DNA of 64,000 nucleotides from an uncultured Lachnospiraceae bacterium (GTDB lineage: Bacteria; Bacillota; Clostridia; Lachnospirales; Lachnospiraceae): the NCBI GenBank assembly GCA_910589385.1, contig CAJUTU010000003.1, forward strand, positions 1 to 64,000. Reading direction: 5' to 3'. A program made the position numbers and the translations under genes. Shown piece by piece: positions 43,119-52,221 of this stretch. Numbering within the stretch: position 1 is the first letter of the stretch; each line of letters opens with the position of its first letter. A model generated the notes under the pieces. The model had not been told where the DNA came from and did no database searches. It was given only the letters and a program-made list of their open reading frames with translations.

Positions 43119-43150
43119 CTGTTCACACCTCCTGCGGATAAATCAAAATT

Positions 43151-43179
43151 ATTTTAACACACTGCATAAAATATGGCAA
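43151..43179 (-). promoter_or_regulatory. Promoter of secG
   Basis: On the minus strand TTGCCA (43179-43174), a 17-bp spacer and TAAAAT (43156-43151). Confidence 0.65.
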
Positions 43180-43203
43180 GACTTTCTTTCTCTATGTTTC
43201 ACG

Positions 43204-45393
43204 TTATTCGCCATCTTCCAGCGCGAAATATAACTGATAGGCCTGGTATTCTCCAAATGCCGCCGGAAGCGGAATTCCTGTCTCCATCAGGGCATCTGCC
43301 GTATACAGTCTGCCGCCGGACATCTCCCGGTACATATGCCCGCTTTTCAGACCCTTCAATTTTACATAACGCACCGCCATATTCCCGTGGATCTCAAGCA
43401 TCACCGCATGAACCAGCGCTTCTGTCCTGTCCTCAGAAAGGAACTCCCAGGCTCCCACTTCCTGCTTAAAAGGATTTGTAAGCCGGTAGTAAAGCCCATG
43501 CTGGATCAACGGCGCATATTTATGGTAGTTTTCCACCTGACGCCGGATTTCTTTCTTCTCTTCATCTGAAAGCTTTCCAAGATTCAATTCATACCCAAAG
43601 GTTCCAGCCAGCGCGGTCACGCTTCTCGTCTTTAAGGAAGTGGTTCTGCCTGTCTGATGGTTCGGAGAAGCCGACACATGAGAGCCTACTGTTGAAACCG
43701 GATATCCGAATGAAGTTCCGTACTGTATCCGTACACGGTCTACCGCATCTGTATTATCACTGCACCAGATCTGCGGCGTATAATAAAGCATGCCTGCGTC
43801 AAACCTGCCGCCGCCGCCGCTGCATCCCTCGATCAGGATATCCGGATACCTCTGTACCAGACGTTCCAGAAAATCATAGAGTCCCAGCACATAGTCATAC
43901 ATCACTTTTCCTTGTTCCTGAGTCCCACAGGAATAGATATCTGCAAGCCCCCTGTTCATGTCCCATTTTACATATTCAATATTTCCTTTATCCAGAATAA
44001 GGCAGATCTGCTCAAAAATAGCGTCCACCACTTCTTTTCTTGAAAAATCAAGGACAAGCTGGTTTCTCGCGCGGATCGGATTGCGCCCCGGAATCCGCAG
44101 CGCCCAGTCCGGATGGCGCTGGAACAGCCCACTGTCCTCATTGACCGACTCCGGCTCGATCCAGATCCCAAACTTCACTCCAAGCTTGTTGATCCTTTCA
44201 ATCAGGCTTTCCAGTGATTCGCCTAATTTTTTCTCATTCACATACCAGTCGCCCAGTCCGCTGTTGTCATCATCCCTCTTGCCAAACCAACCGTCATCCA
44301 GCACCAACATCTCAATGCCTAAATCTGCCGCCTGTTCTGCAAGTTCATAGATTGCCTGTCCGTCAAAATCAAAATACGATGCTTCCCAACTGTTGATCAA
44401 TATCGGACGAACGGCATCTCTGTATTTTCCACGGCAGAGATGTGTCCTAAAGCAAGTATGCAGATTTTGAGAAAGCTTCGACAGGCCATTCTGACTATAA
44501 GTCAGGGTCACTTCCGGGGCATAAAATTCCTCTCCCGGCTCTAAAAGGTATGAAAAACCTTCCTCCTGTAGTCCAAGCTGAATCCTTGTCTGGTCAAACT
44601 GATCCTGCTCGACCTCACCTTTAAATCCTCCGCTGTACAAAAAGGACAGCGCGTAGCAAGCGCCTGCATCCTCCGATGCCTCCCTGTCTGCCAGTATCAT
44701 CAGCGGATTATATTGATGGCTGGAAGTCCCGCGCCTGCTTCCTATAATATGAGAGCCATGCATGACAGGCACTCTCTGGAAGTTCCTTTCCATCGCATGG
44801 CGCCCGTAAAAACTGATAAAATCATATTCTCCATGCAGAAAATCCAGACATGCAGACTGTATTTTTTCCAGATGCACGTTCTCTTTCCCACTGTTTACTA
44901 CCCTCACACTCCGTGTAATAACATCAAATTCTGGAAGTACGCCATACAACAGATATGCCGAAACTTTTGACACCGGATCCTGCATATGAATCTCCAGTGT
45001 CTGTGCCTCTGTCTCATCCGCGTATATCGCTGGGAGCCCCTTAATACTATACTTCCCATTTTTGATCTCATATCCCTGGAAACGAAGGTCGCAGCTCACA
45101 GAGCCGTCAGCATTTTTCACAGCAAACGCATGGCTCCTATAGTCTCCGTTTCCCAGACATGGAAATTCCTGAGGAAGAACATCCATCGAATACGTCCGGT
45201 CACTGCCCACGTCATAAGGATTGCCAGAAAAGCCCCTGTCTGCATAAGTCAGCAGATAGTCCATACATCCTTTCGCTTTCCTGCCATAGTACAAATGCAA
45301 AAGAAACCCAAAGGGATCGACCTGCATTTGATACGTTGAATCTTTCGTGTGCAGTGTAAAAGTTTTTCTTGCTTTGTCAAAAATAATACTCAT
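43204..45393 (-). CDS. GH36 alpha-galactosidase
   Basis: The 729-aa enzyme hydrolyses alpha-1,6-galactosides such as melibiose, raffinose and stachyose. ATG 45393 (MSIIFDKARKTFTLHT) follows AAGGAG. The N-terminal beta-sandwich precedes the barrel, with LDDGWFGKRDDDNSGLGDW, the nucleophile in EYVKWDMNRGLADIYS, and the acid/base Asp in CSGGGGRFDAGML then WCSDNTDAVDR. The length is that of the tetrameric AgaA/RafA group. There is no signal peptide, so substrate must be imported by the neighbouring ABC system. It has its own promoter. Confidence 0.96.
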   Translation of the reverse strand: MSIIFDKARKTFTLHTKDSTYQMQVDPFGFLLHLYYGRKAKGCMDYLLTYADRGFSGNPYDVGSDRTYSMDVLPQEFPCLGNGDYRSHAFAVKNADGSVSCDLRFQGYEIKNGKYSIKGLPAIYADETEAQTLEIHMQDPVSKVSAYLLYGVLPEFDVITRSVRVVNSGKENVHLEKIQSACLDFLHGEYDFISFYGRHAMERNFQRVPVMHGSHIIGSRRGTSSHQYNPLMILADREASEDAGACYALSFLYSGGFKGEVEQDQFDQTRIQLGLQEEGFSYLLEPGEEFYAPEVTLTYSQNGLSKLSQNLHTCFRTHLCRGKYRDAVRPILINSWEASYFDFDGQAIYELAEQAADLGIEMLVLDDGWFGKRDDDNSGLGDWYVNEKKLGESLESLIERINKLGVKFGIWIEPESVNEDSGLFQRHPDWALRIPGRNPIRARNQLVLDFSRKEVVDAIFEQICLILDKGNIEYVKWDMNRGLADIYSCGTQEQGKVMYDYVLGLYDFLERLVQRYPDILIEGCSGGGGRFDAGMLYYTPQIWCSDNTDAVDRVRIQYGTSFGYPVSTVGSHVSASPNHQTGRTTSLKTRSVTALAGTFGYELNLGKLSDEEKKEIRRQVENYHKYAPLIQHGLYYRLTNPFKQEVGAWEFLSEDRTEALVHAVMLEIHGNMAVRYVKLKGLKSGHMYREMSGGRLYTADALMETGIPLPAAFGEYQAYQLYFALEDGE

Positions 45394-45553
45394 CTTATCA
45401 TTCTCCTTTTCCTCACATTGCACCTGATACAGCGTATATCAAGTCTCCAAAATCTGAAATGTTACATATGGGCCATCCGGTATCCAGTCAAAATCCCCGC
45501 CCCAAAAGCCAGAATGCCTGTACGCCAATCTGCCTGTACCTCAGTCAATGTCC

Positions 45554-45582
45554 AGTATAGCGCAAGTGGCAAACCTGTGCAA
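45554..45582 (-). promoter_or_regulatory. Promoter of the alpha-galactosidase gene
   Basis: On the minus strand TTGCAC (45582-45577), a 17-bp spacer and TATACT (45559-45554), giving a leader of about 150 nt. Confidence 0.65.
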
Positions 45583-45593
45583 TCACATTTCCG

Positions 45594-45610
45594 CATTTTT
45601 GTGAAAAATG
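45594..45610. promoter_or_regulatory. Perfect 17-bp palindrome upstream of the alpha-galactosidase promoter
   Basis: CATTTTTGTGAAAAATG is symmetric around GTG and lies about 12 bp upstream of the -35 element, a position suited to an activator. Confidence 0.45.
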
Positions 45611-45687
45611 GCAGATACGATCCACGCCTCTTCCTCTCACATGAACACAATCACCAGTTTAACAATATTTCTTTCTTAAATAGCAGA

Positions 45688-45715
45688 CAAAGCGGACTTA
45701 AAAAAGCCCGCTTTG
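45688..45715 (-). terminator. Hairpin after the ABC permease operon
   Basis: CAAAGCGG pairs with CCGCTTTG around a T-rich loop. It lies about 30 nt after the last permease gene. The 45394-45746 interval otherwise holds only the promoter and palindrome. Confidence 0.55.
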
Positions 45716-45746
45716 GCCTTTCTGATACTGTCTGAGAACAGCAATC

Positions 45747-46589
45747 CTATTTTACCGCGCCATTTACAACACCATTCAGAATCTGCTTCTGACAGATAAT
45801 ATAGAAGATCAGAATCGGCAGCAGTGCCAGCAGATAAGATGCAAATGCCAGGTTGTAGTTTGTACCAAACTGTGTCTGGAATGTAAGCTGTGCCAAAGGC
45901 AGTGTATTCATTCCGCTTCCTGACATAATGACAAGCGGTGTCATAACGTCATTCCAGGTTCCCAACGCTGTCAGGACGGCAACCGTCGCATGCATAGGTT
46001 TCATGATCGGGAAAATAATGCTCCAGTATGTACGGAATGTATTTGCCCCGTCCACACGTGCCGCTTCCTCAAGAGCCATCGGGATATTTACCAGATATCC
46101 AGAATACAGCAGCACATTCATCGGCATGTAAAATACCACATAACAGAGGATAACGCCTACCAGGTTATCAATTCCCATCTGTGCCGTCTGTTTTACCAGA
46201 GGCATCATCAGGATTGCAAATGGTACGAACATACCGCTCACAATATATAAATATGAAAAGTTGTAAAATTTATTTTTCGCTTTATTTCTTCCAACTGCAT
46301 ATCCGATCATAGAATGAACCAGAATGGACAGTACCACTGTAATCAATGTGATCATAAAGCTGTTAAACAAAGAATGCCAGAAATCTGTCACCCGCATTGC
46401 TTCCGCAAAGTTTGCAAGGCTCCAACTCTTTGGCAGGGATAAAATCCCGGAAATGCTGTTTGTCATCTCGCTGGGCTGCTTAAATGCAATCACAATCGTC
46501 ATATAGAGCGGAAAAGCTACCGTGATCAGTCCGATGATCAATAGAATTGTAACAGGCCAGTTTACTCTCTCGTTTACTTTTTCTTTCAT
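45747..46589 (-). CDS. Carbohydrate ABC transporter permease (MalG type)
   Basis: The 280-aa protein has six predicted membrane helices and the inner-membrane permease signature EEAARVDGANTFRTYWSIIFPIMKP, which docks with the ATPase. The N-terminus (VTILLIIGLITVAFPLYMTIV) and LPILIFYIICQKQILNGVVNGAVK tail are those of CUT1 sugar importers. It starts at the last base of the MalF-type gene, so the two are translated together. The ATPase is not encoded here; a shared MsiK-type ATPase elsewhere is usual for this class. Confidence 0.93.
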   Translation of the reverse strand: MKEKVNERVNWPVTILLIIGLITVAFPLYMTIVIAFKQPSEMTNSISGILSLPKSWSLANFAEAMRVTDFWHSLFNSFMITLITVVLSILVHSMIGYAVGRNKAKNKFYNFSYLYIVSGMFVPFAILMMPLVKQTAQMGIDNLVGVILCYVVFYMPMNVLLYSGYLVNIPMALEEAARVDGANTFRTYWSIIFPIMKPMHATVAVLTALGTWNDVMTPLVIMSGSGMNTLPLAQLTFQTQFGTNYNLAFASYLLALLPILIFYIICQKQILNGVVNGAVK

Positions 46590-47455
46590 TATAACTGCTC
46601 CTCCCTCTTACCTGTAAATGTCATCTGTGCTACAGAAATCACTACGATCATGATAAAGAAGACAACCGCATTCGCACTCTGGAATCCAAACTGTCCGCCT
46701 GACATACCATTGTTGTAGATCAGGTAGGAGATAGATTCTGTACTCTGTGCCGGTCCTCCCTTTGTCAACGCCATAATCTGGTCGAATACCATCAGGAAGT
46801 TCTTCATACACAGTACCATGTTGATGCTGAAGAATGGAAGTATCAACGGGAATGTCAGGTGTTTAAACTGAGCCCATCCGGTTGCCCCGTCAATAGACCC
46901 TGCTTCGTATACATCCTCCGGCACGGTCTGAAGACCGGAGATATAGATGATCGTATTCATCGCGATGGACTGCCATGCACACACAATCATAATGGCAACC
47001 CACGCCCACCTTGTACTTGCCAGCATACTGGTTCCTTCTCCGCCCATCATCTGTACGATTGCCGGAAGGATATATGCAAAGAAATAATTAAAGATATAAC
47101 CGACTACCAATGCGCCCAGAATGTTCGGGATAAAGTACAGCCCACGAAGGGTGCTTTTGAATTTAATCTTGCTGTTCAGCCCCAGAGCAAGGACAAGGCT
47201 GATCACATTGACCACGATCGTGGAAACCAGCGCCAATTTGAAAGTGAACCAGTAAGACTTACCGACACGTCCGTCCTGGAACAGATCAATATAGTTACGA
47301 ATCCCAACCCAGTCATAGGTGCCATAGCCTTTAAAGTTCGTGAAGCTGTAAATCGCGCCCTTGATCAGTGGCAGTGTATTAAACAAGAAGAACAAAATGA
47401 GGATCGGTATTGTCATTAACAAAAACGTCCGTTCTCTGTCATTCATTTTTTTCAT
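46589..47455 (-). CDS. Carbohydrate ABC transporter permease (MalF type)
   Basis: The 288-aa CUT1 permease has six predicted helices, starting with TFLLMTIPILILFFLFNTLPL, and the EAA loop YEAGSIDGATGWAQFKHLTFPLILP. It pairs with the MalG-type protein to form the channel for alpha-galactosides. It lies 21 nt after the solute-binding lipoprotein gene. The start at 47455 has GGAG about 10 nt upstream; an ATG three codons on is the alternative. Confidence 0.93.
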   Translation of the reverse strand: MKKMNDRERTFLLMTIPILILFFLFNTLPLIKGAIYSFTNFKGYGTYDWVGIRNYIDLFQDGRVGKSYWFTFKLALVSTIVVNVISLVLALGLNSKIKFKSTLRGLYFIPNILGALVVGYIFNYFFAYILPAIVQMMGGEGTSMLASTRWAWVAIMIVCAWQSIAMNTIIYISGLQTVPEDVYEAGSIDGATGWAQFKHLTFPLILPFFSINMVLCMKNFLMVFDQIMALTKGGPAQSTESISYLIYNNGMSGGQFGFQSANAVVFFIMIVVISVAQMTFTGKREEQL

Positions 47456-47476
47456 TTTCTTCCCACTCCTTTCCGA

Positions 47477-48760
47477 TTACTCATTCCCGTGTGCCGCTTC
47501 ATATTCCTCTACCAGACGGATAATATCACGGTTATAACGCAGCCAGTCTGTATCAAATTTTGCAAGGAATGCATCCACATCCTGATTGATCAGGAATGTC
47601 TGGATCTGTGCATCTACTGCCATTTCCGACGGATAGTAGTGATCCTGATAGTCAGACATGATGCCTTCTTCAATATACTCCTTCATGCCATCCACTTCAC
47701 TTGCCAGTTCAAATTCCTCATCCTTACACGGCACAGCATTCTGGTCATCCAGATACATCTGGATATTATCATGATCCAGAAGGAAATCCAGCACTTCGTA
47801 GGCTGCTTCCTTATTCTTGCATTCTGATGTCAGGCAGAATTGAAGGTCCACACCAGAGTTCAGTACATTGCCGCCCTTTTCGTCGCTTCCCGGCATTACA
47901 AAGGAATCAATATTCATATCCGGGTTTACAGATTTAATCTGAGGTACGGCATAGCTTCCGATGGTATACATTGCGCAGTCGCCATTTGCAAATGCGGTAC
48001 ATGCGTCATTGTATCCATAAGCGAACGGGCCATCCTGTCCATATTCCACCATTTCCAACATTTTCTCGGAAATCTCACGGTACTCATCTGTAAAATTAGT
48101 CTCGCCACGGTTCACCTGCTTACACACATCAGCCGGAGCCAGATCCACTGCCAAGGCATTCCATGGCGCCAGACAGGTCCAGGTGTCCTTGAAGCCAAAG
48201 TACAGCGGCTGGATCCCTTCTGACTCAATCTCTGCACAGAGATCCATAAATTCGTCCCAAGTCTCTGGAATCTCCCATCCATATTCTTCAAACATATCCC
48301 TGTTGTAGAGCACCCCGGCTGCATTTGCCACATAAGGAACCCCGAAAGTTCCTTCAGTGGGAACAAATTCCAGATTCTCCAGAATATCAATATATGCCTG
48401 TTTGATCGTACTCAGACCCTCATAGTCAGAGATATCTGCAAGAATGTCTGAATCTACAAAGTAAGAATAGTTGATATCTCCTCCAATCCCAATGATATCC
48501 GGATAATCTTCGCGGATAAACCGGGTTTTCAAAATTGTTGTTGCATCATTCGGTGATTCAATCTTCAGAAGAATATCATCATGCGTTGCATTAAACTCTT
48601 CTTCCAACTGTTCGAATACATCGACAGCCTCTGGTTTGTACTGCACCAGTTCAACCACGGTCTTGCCATTGCTTTCGTCTGTCCCACATGCGCTGAGGCA
48701 CATGGAAACCAGCATGATGCCCACCAGAAGCACGCTTAATACTGTCTTTCTTTTTTTCAT
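47477..48760 (-). CDS. Sugar ABC transporter substrate-binding lipoprotein
   Basis: The 427-aa protein begins with a lipoprotein signal (LLVGIMLVSMCLSACG, lipobox LSAC, Cys about residue 25) and belongs to the extracellular solute-binding protein family 1. It should capture oligosaccharide outside the membrane and pass it to the two permeases downstream. The position next to a GH36 alpha-galactosidase and an AraC regulator suggests raffinose-family sugars. ATG 48760 follows AAAGGAG. The promoter has a good TATAAT but poor -35, as expected for an activated gene. Confidence 0.93.
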   Translation of the reverse strand: MKKRKTVLSVLLVGIMLVSMCLSACGTDESNGKTVVELVQYKPEAVDVFEQLEEEFNATHDDILLKIESPNDATTILKTRFIREDYPDIIGIGGDINYSYFVDSDILADISDYEGLSTIKQAYIDILENLEFVPTEGTFGVPYVANAAGVLYNRDMFEEYGWEIPETWDEFMDLCAEIESEGIQPLYFGFKDTWTCLAPWNALAVDLAPADVCKQVNRGETNFTDEYREISEKMLEMVEYGQDGPFAYGYNDACTAFANGDCAMYTIGSYAVPQIKSVNPDMNIDSFVMPGSDEKGGNVLNSGVDLQFCLTSECKNKEAAYEVLDFLLDHDNIQMYLDDQNAVPCKDEEFELASEVDGMKEYIEEGIMSDYQDHYYPSEMAVDAQIQTFLINQDVDAFLAKFDTDWLRYNRDIIRLVEEYEAAHGNE

Positions 48761-48815
48761 TGCTTCACTTTCTCCTTTCCCTTATAGAAACATCTTTGGT
48801 TTCTGTGATGAAAAT

Positions 48816-48920
48816 ATTATAACATCCCATAATGCCACTAATAAATAGCACCATTTTAGAGTTTTTATACCTTTATGCTATTTTATTAAAATTTTATAAA
48901 AATCATCTAGCATTTTGCTA
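48816..48920 (-). promoter_or_regulatory. Activator-dependent promoter region of the alpha-galactoside ABC operon
   Basis: TATAAT lies at 48821-48816 on the minus strand without a recognisable -35. Upstream the TAGCA/TGCTA element recurs (near 48844, near 48876, and as TAGCATTTTGCTA at 48908-48920) in AT-rich DNA. These are candidate sites for the divergent AraC protein. Confidence 0.5.
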
Positions 48921-48977
48921 TATTATATAAAAAAAGATAGAAAACAGTAAAAAAACTCTTTTCACAATACTTTACCC

Positions 48978-49006
48978 TTGCATAATTTGAATCACAAGTG
49001 TATGAT
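48978..49006 (+). promoter_or_regulatory. Promoter of the AraC gene of the alpha-galactoside locus
   Basis: TTGCAT (48978-48983), a 17-bp spacer and TATGAT (49001-49006). The leader of about 175 nt contains short GC hairpins (around 49061-49073) and no ORF that I support. Confidence 0.6.
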
Positions 49007-49187
49007 AGTTACGGTTTATTTCCGTAAAATATACCCAGCGGGCATTCCATAAGACATGTCCCCGCGGGACGGGCGGACTGCGTCCGATCATGTATACGCA
49101 AAATATATATTGGCACTTACAGATGATTTTTGCGCATAATGGCAACATTCTACAACAATATAGTTTGTCTGGATTAGGGAGGTTATT

Positions 49188-50039
49188 ATGCAAGAACTGA
49201 TTTTTTCTGTATTTCCGAATGAAAATTTTGTTGATCTCGGCTTATATCAGTATGGATGGGAACAATGCACGCCTTCCCACTCCTACGGTCCCGCCGCCAG
49301 AAACCATTACTTATTCCACTATGTCATCTCCGGGACCGGTATGCTGATGTCTGATGATTCCAAGGGCAATACACAGACCTACCACATCAAAACCGGGCAA
49401 GGTTTCATGTTATTTCCCGGACAGATCAGTACATATGTTGCCGACCGGAACCTGCCATGGGAATATACGTGGGTCGAATTTGACGGCCTGAGGGCCAAAG
49501 GCGCGGTTGATGCCGCCGGGCTTTCCAAGGACCAGCCTATCTATCATGCACGTTCCAAAGACCTGCGTGAAGAAATGATGAAAGAGATGCTGTACCTTGT
49601 AGAGCATAAGGACATGCCGCCTCTTCACTTAATCGGGCATGTCTATCTGTTCCTTGACTTTCTGACACGTTCCACTGTCCACATGGCCAATGCAAAGGGC
49701 AGCAGCCTCCGTGACTTTTATATCAAAGAAGCGCTGTCTTTTATGGAGCAGAATTTCCAGAATGATATCTCCGTGGAAGATATCGCAGCTACCTGCGGAC
49801 TGAACCGCAGCTATTTCGGAAAAATCTTTAAGGAGGCATTGGGAAAATCCCCTCAGGAATTCCTGCTGAGTTACCGGATGATCAAGGCAGCCGAACTGCT
49901 GAAGCTGACCCGCCTTTCTATCGGCGATATCTCCAATGCAGTAGGATATGCCAATCAGCTTCATTTTTCACGCGCTTTTAAAAATATGTATGGATTGTCC
50001 CCAAGAGAATGGCGGAATCAGAACAGAATATTGGTATAA
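49188..50039 (+). CDS. AraC-family regulator of alpha-galactoside use
   Basis: The 283-aa protein has an AraC-type sugar-binding cupin (residues about 20-150; HYVISGTGMLMSDD, GQGFMLFPGQISTYVADRNLPWEYTWVEFDG) and a C-terminal double HTH (about 185-280; DISVEDIAATCGLNRSYFGKIFKEALGKSPQEFL and ISNAVGYANQLHFSRAFKNMYGLSPREWR). The sensor pattern matches MsmR/RafR-type activators. Being divergent from the solute-binding protein operon, it most likely activates that operon and the alpha-galactosidase gene. ATG 49188 follows GGGAGG. Confidence 0.9.
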   Translation: MQELIFSVFPNENFVDLGLYQYGWEQCTPSHSYGPAARNHYLFHYVISGTGMLMSDDSKGNTQTYHIKTGQGFMLFPGQISTYVADRNLPWEYTWVEFDGLRAKGAVDAAGLSKDQPIYHARSKDLREEMMKEMLYLVEHKDMPPLHLIGHVYLFLDFLTRSTVHMANAKGSSLRDFYIKEALSFMEQNFQNDISVEDIAATCGLNRSYFGKIFKEALGKSPQEFLLSYRMIKAAELLKLTRLSIGDISNAVGYANQLHFSRAFKNMYGLSPREWRNQNRILV

Positions 50040-50061
50040 GCCTTTTCCCGTAAGATATTAT

Positions 50062-50103
50062 AAAAAAACGGCGCTTCTGTGATATCATGGAAGCGCCGTT
50101 TTT
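50062..50103 (+). terminator. Bidirectional terminator between the AraC and LysW-like genes
   Basis: AAAAACGGCGCTTC pairs perfectly with GAAGCGCCGTTTTT across a 12-nt loop. It has A and T runs on both sides and suits both convergent genes. Confidence 0.9.
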
Positions 50104-50125
50104 GACATGTTACAATTTCATAGAT

Positions 50126-51745
50126 TTAAACTTGTGTATCCTCATTTTTATTTCTCATTACAACCAGCACCCCGATCATCAAAAGGATTCCTACAGGAAG
50201 CGCAATCACGGCATTCTGCGCAAAGCCGGCAATGATATATGTCACAAATGAAACCGCCGCCACAGTCACTGCGTATGGCAGCTGCGTGGAAACGTGGTTT
50301 ACATGGTTACACTGGGCGCCGGCGGATGCCATAATCGTCGTATCCGAAATCGGAGAACAATGGTCACCGCATACTGCGCCTGCCATACATGCAGAAATAG
50401 AGATGATCATCATCGTTTCATTGGTTCCTGAAAATACATTAACAACGATCGGAATCAGTATACCGAAGGTTCCCCAGGATGTCCCTGTTGCAAATGCCAG
50501 GAAACATCCTACCAGAAAGATGATTGCCGGGAGCAGGTTCATCAGGCCGCTGGCACTGTTTTTAACCACGCCTGCCACGAACACGTCTGCGCCAAGGCTG
50601 TCTGTCATTGCTTTCAGCGTCCACGCCAAAGTCAGAATCAAAATGGGAGAAACCATTGCCTTAAAACCTTCCGGTATACAGGCCATAGATTCGCTGAATT
50701 TTAATACCTTTCTTACCCCATAAAATATAATGGTAATAATGAATGCGAAAAAGCTGCCCAGCATCAGGCCGACGGATGCATCACTGTTTGAGAACGCAGC
50801 CACAAAATTTTCTCCCCCAAAAAATCCGCCCGTATAGATCATACCGATCACACAACAAATAATCAAGACCGCAATCGGGAAAATCAGATCTATGACCGCA
50901 CCCCTTGTATTCTCCGCATCTTCTTTCGCATCCGCATACGGCCTGTCCGGCGTGGTAAATAAATCGCCTTTCAGCGCGTTGGCCTCATGCTTTTTCATCA
51001 AGCCATAATCAGCATTCAAAACTACTAATGCTACCATCATGACAAGGGTAAGCAAAGCATAAAAATTGTAAGGGATAGCACGGATAAATATGGACAGGCC
51101 ATCTTCCCCTTCCACAAATCCAGTCACTGCCGCCGCCCAGGAAGAGATCGGGGCGATAATACACACCGGAGCCGCCGTTGCGTCTATCAGATAGGACAGC
51201 TTCGCACGGGATATATTGTGCTTATCCGTAACCGGACGCATAACACTTCCTACTGTCAAGCAATTAAAATAGTCATCAATAAAAATCAGTACACCCAAAA
51301 GAATGGTCGCAAGCTGCGCGCCTACACGGCTTTTAATATGCTCACTAGCCCAGCGTCCAAATGCCGCAGAACCGCCTGCCTGGTTCATCATACAGACGAG
51401 AATCCCCAGAATGACCAGAAAGACGAGAATGCCTACATTGTATGCGTCAGACAGGGAACCAATAATTCCATCCTGAAATACATGAGTGATCGTTCTCTCA
51501 AATGTAAAGCCGGAATAAAATACACCTCCAATCAGAATCCCCACAAACAGGGAACTGTAAACTTCTTTTGTGATCAACGCCAGCACGATTGCCACAACCG
51601 GCGGAATCAGCGACCAGAAGGACGCATACATAGACGGTACATACTCTTCGGCTTCTTCTGCCGCAAATACCAGCATCGGACAGCACATTGCCAGCAGCAT
51701 TGCCATAGAAAAAGCCCATGCCATTTTGTGTTTCGCTTTTTTCAT
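50126..51745 (-). CDS. lysW: NhaC-superfamily transporter, probable lysine transporter (LysW type)
   Basis: The 539-aa membrane protein starts at ATG 51745 (MKKAKHKMAWAFSMAM) after GAGAGGA. It belongs to the Na+/H+ antiporter NhaC family: about 12 helices, with GVLIFIDDYFNCLTVGSVMRPVTD, APVCIIAPISSWAAAVTGF and GDHCSPISDTTIMASAGAQCNHVNHV. The first helix resembles a cleavable signal (LAMCCPMLVFAAEEAEE), an oddity seen in some relatives. A lysine riboswitch controls it. NhaC-type genes under LYS elements were predicted to be lysine transporters (LysW), so lysine uptake is the best assignment rather than plain sodium export. Confidence 0.88.
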   Translation of the reverse strand: MKKAKHKMAWAFSMAMLLAMCCPMLVFAAEEAEEYVPSMYASFWSLIPPVVAIVLALITKEVYSSLFVGILIGGVFYSGFTFERTITHVFQDGIIGSLSDAYNVGILVFLVILGILVCMMNQAGGSAAFGRWASEHIKSRVGAQLATILLGVLIFIDDYFNCLTVGSVMRPVTDKHNISRAKLSYLIDATAAPVCIIAPISSWAAAVTGFVEGEDGLSIFIRAIPYNFYALLTLVMMVALVVLNADYGLMKKHEANALKGDLFTTPDRPYADAKEDAENTRGAVIDLIFPIAVLIICCVIGMIYTGGFFGGENFVAAFSNSDASVGLMLGSFFAFIITIIFYGVRKVLKFSESMACIPEGFKAMVSPILILTLAWTLKAMTDSLGADVFVAGVVKNSASGLMNLLPAIIFLVGCFLAFATGTSWGTFGILIPIVVNVFSGTNETMMIISISACMAGAVCGDHCSPISDTTIMASAGAQCNHVNHVSTQLPYAVTVAAVSFVTYIIAGFAQNAVIALPVGILLMIGVLVVMRNKNEDTQV

Positions 51746-51881
51746 CTCATATCCTCTCTTTTTTGTTTTTTCTCTGCTCCTCACTGCAAATGATTCCTTT
51801 ACGATTCTTTTGCGTAAAATGCGCGCCTCCCCCTTAAAGGGCTTCGCATCATTTCTGAATCAAAGTTCATAGAAGCAACGC

Positions 51882-51926
51882 AAAAAAATGCCATGAATAA
51901 CGTTTTTTGAAAACGCATTCATGGCA
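51882..51926 (-). terminator. Riboswitch-controlled terminator
   Basis: On the minus strand ATGCCATGAAT...CGTTTT pairs with AACGTTATTCATGGCAT and is followed by TTTTTTT. It is the expression platform of the lysine riboswitch, about 140 nt before the transporter start. Confidence 0.9.
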
Positions 51927-51960
51927 TAATTTTTTATAACCTGACCTCTCCATATCCCGT

Positions 51961-52158
51961 GATAGCGCTCCACTGATGTGACAGTCTACAGCATATTCTG
52001 CTGCAGACCAGCAACTGTATCACAGGGGAAGATACAACTCCTTCGGCGGCCTCCCCTTTCCCTTATGCAGCGGCATGCTGTCCATCCTGCGGCCAGACTT
52101 TCTGCCTTACCCCTTTAGCACTGCATGGTACTGATGAATCCCGCACCTCTATCAAATC
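51961..52158 (-). ncRNA. Lysine riboswitch (L box)
   Basis: On the minus strand the conserved 5' strand GATAGAGGTGC pairs at its ends with GGAGCGCTATC at the 3' end to form P1. Other conserved blocks are GGAGGCCGCCGAAGGAG and TGTCACATCAGTGGAGCGC. The order and spacing match the five-stem aptamer of about 175 nt. A promoter (TTGACA, 17 bp, TACAAC) precedes it and an intrinsic terminator follows, so lysine should switch transcription off. Confidence 0.92.
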
Positions 52159-52175
52159 CATTATTCATACATAAA

Positions 52176-52204
52176 GTTGTATCACTTCTCACAATATATG
52201 TCAA
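52176..52204 (-). promoter_or_regulatory. Promoter of the lysine-riboswitch transcript
   Basis: On the minus strand TTGACA (52204-52199), a 17-bp spacer and TACAAC (52181-52176), about 15 bp upstream of the aptamer. Confidence 0.7.
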
Positions 52205-52221
52205 GAACGAATATTTCTTTT

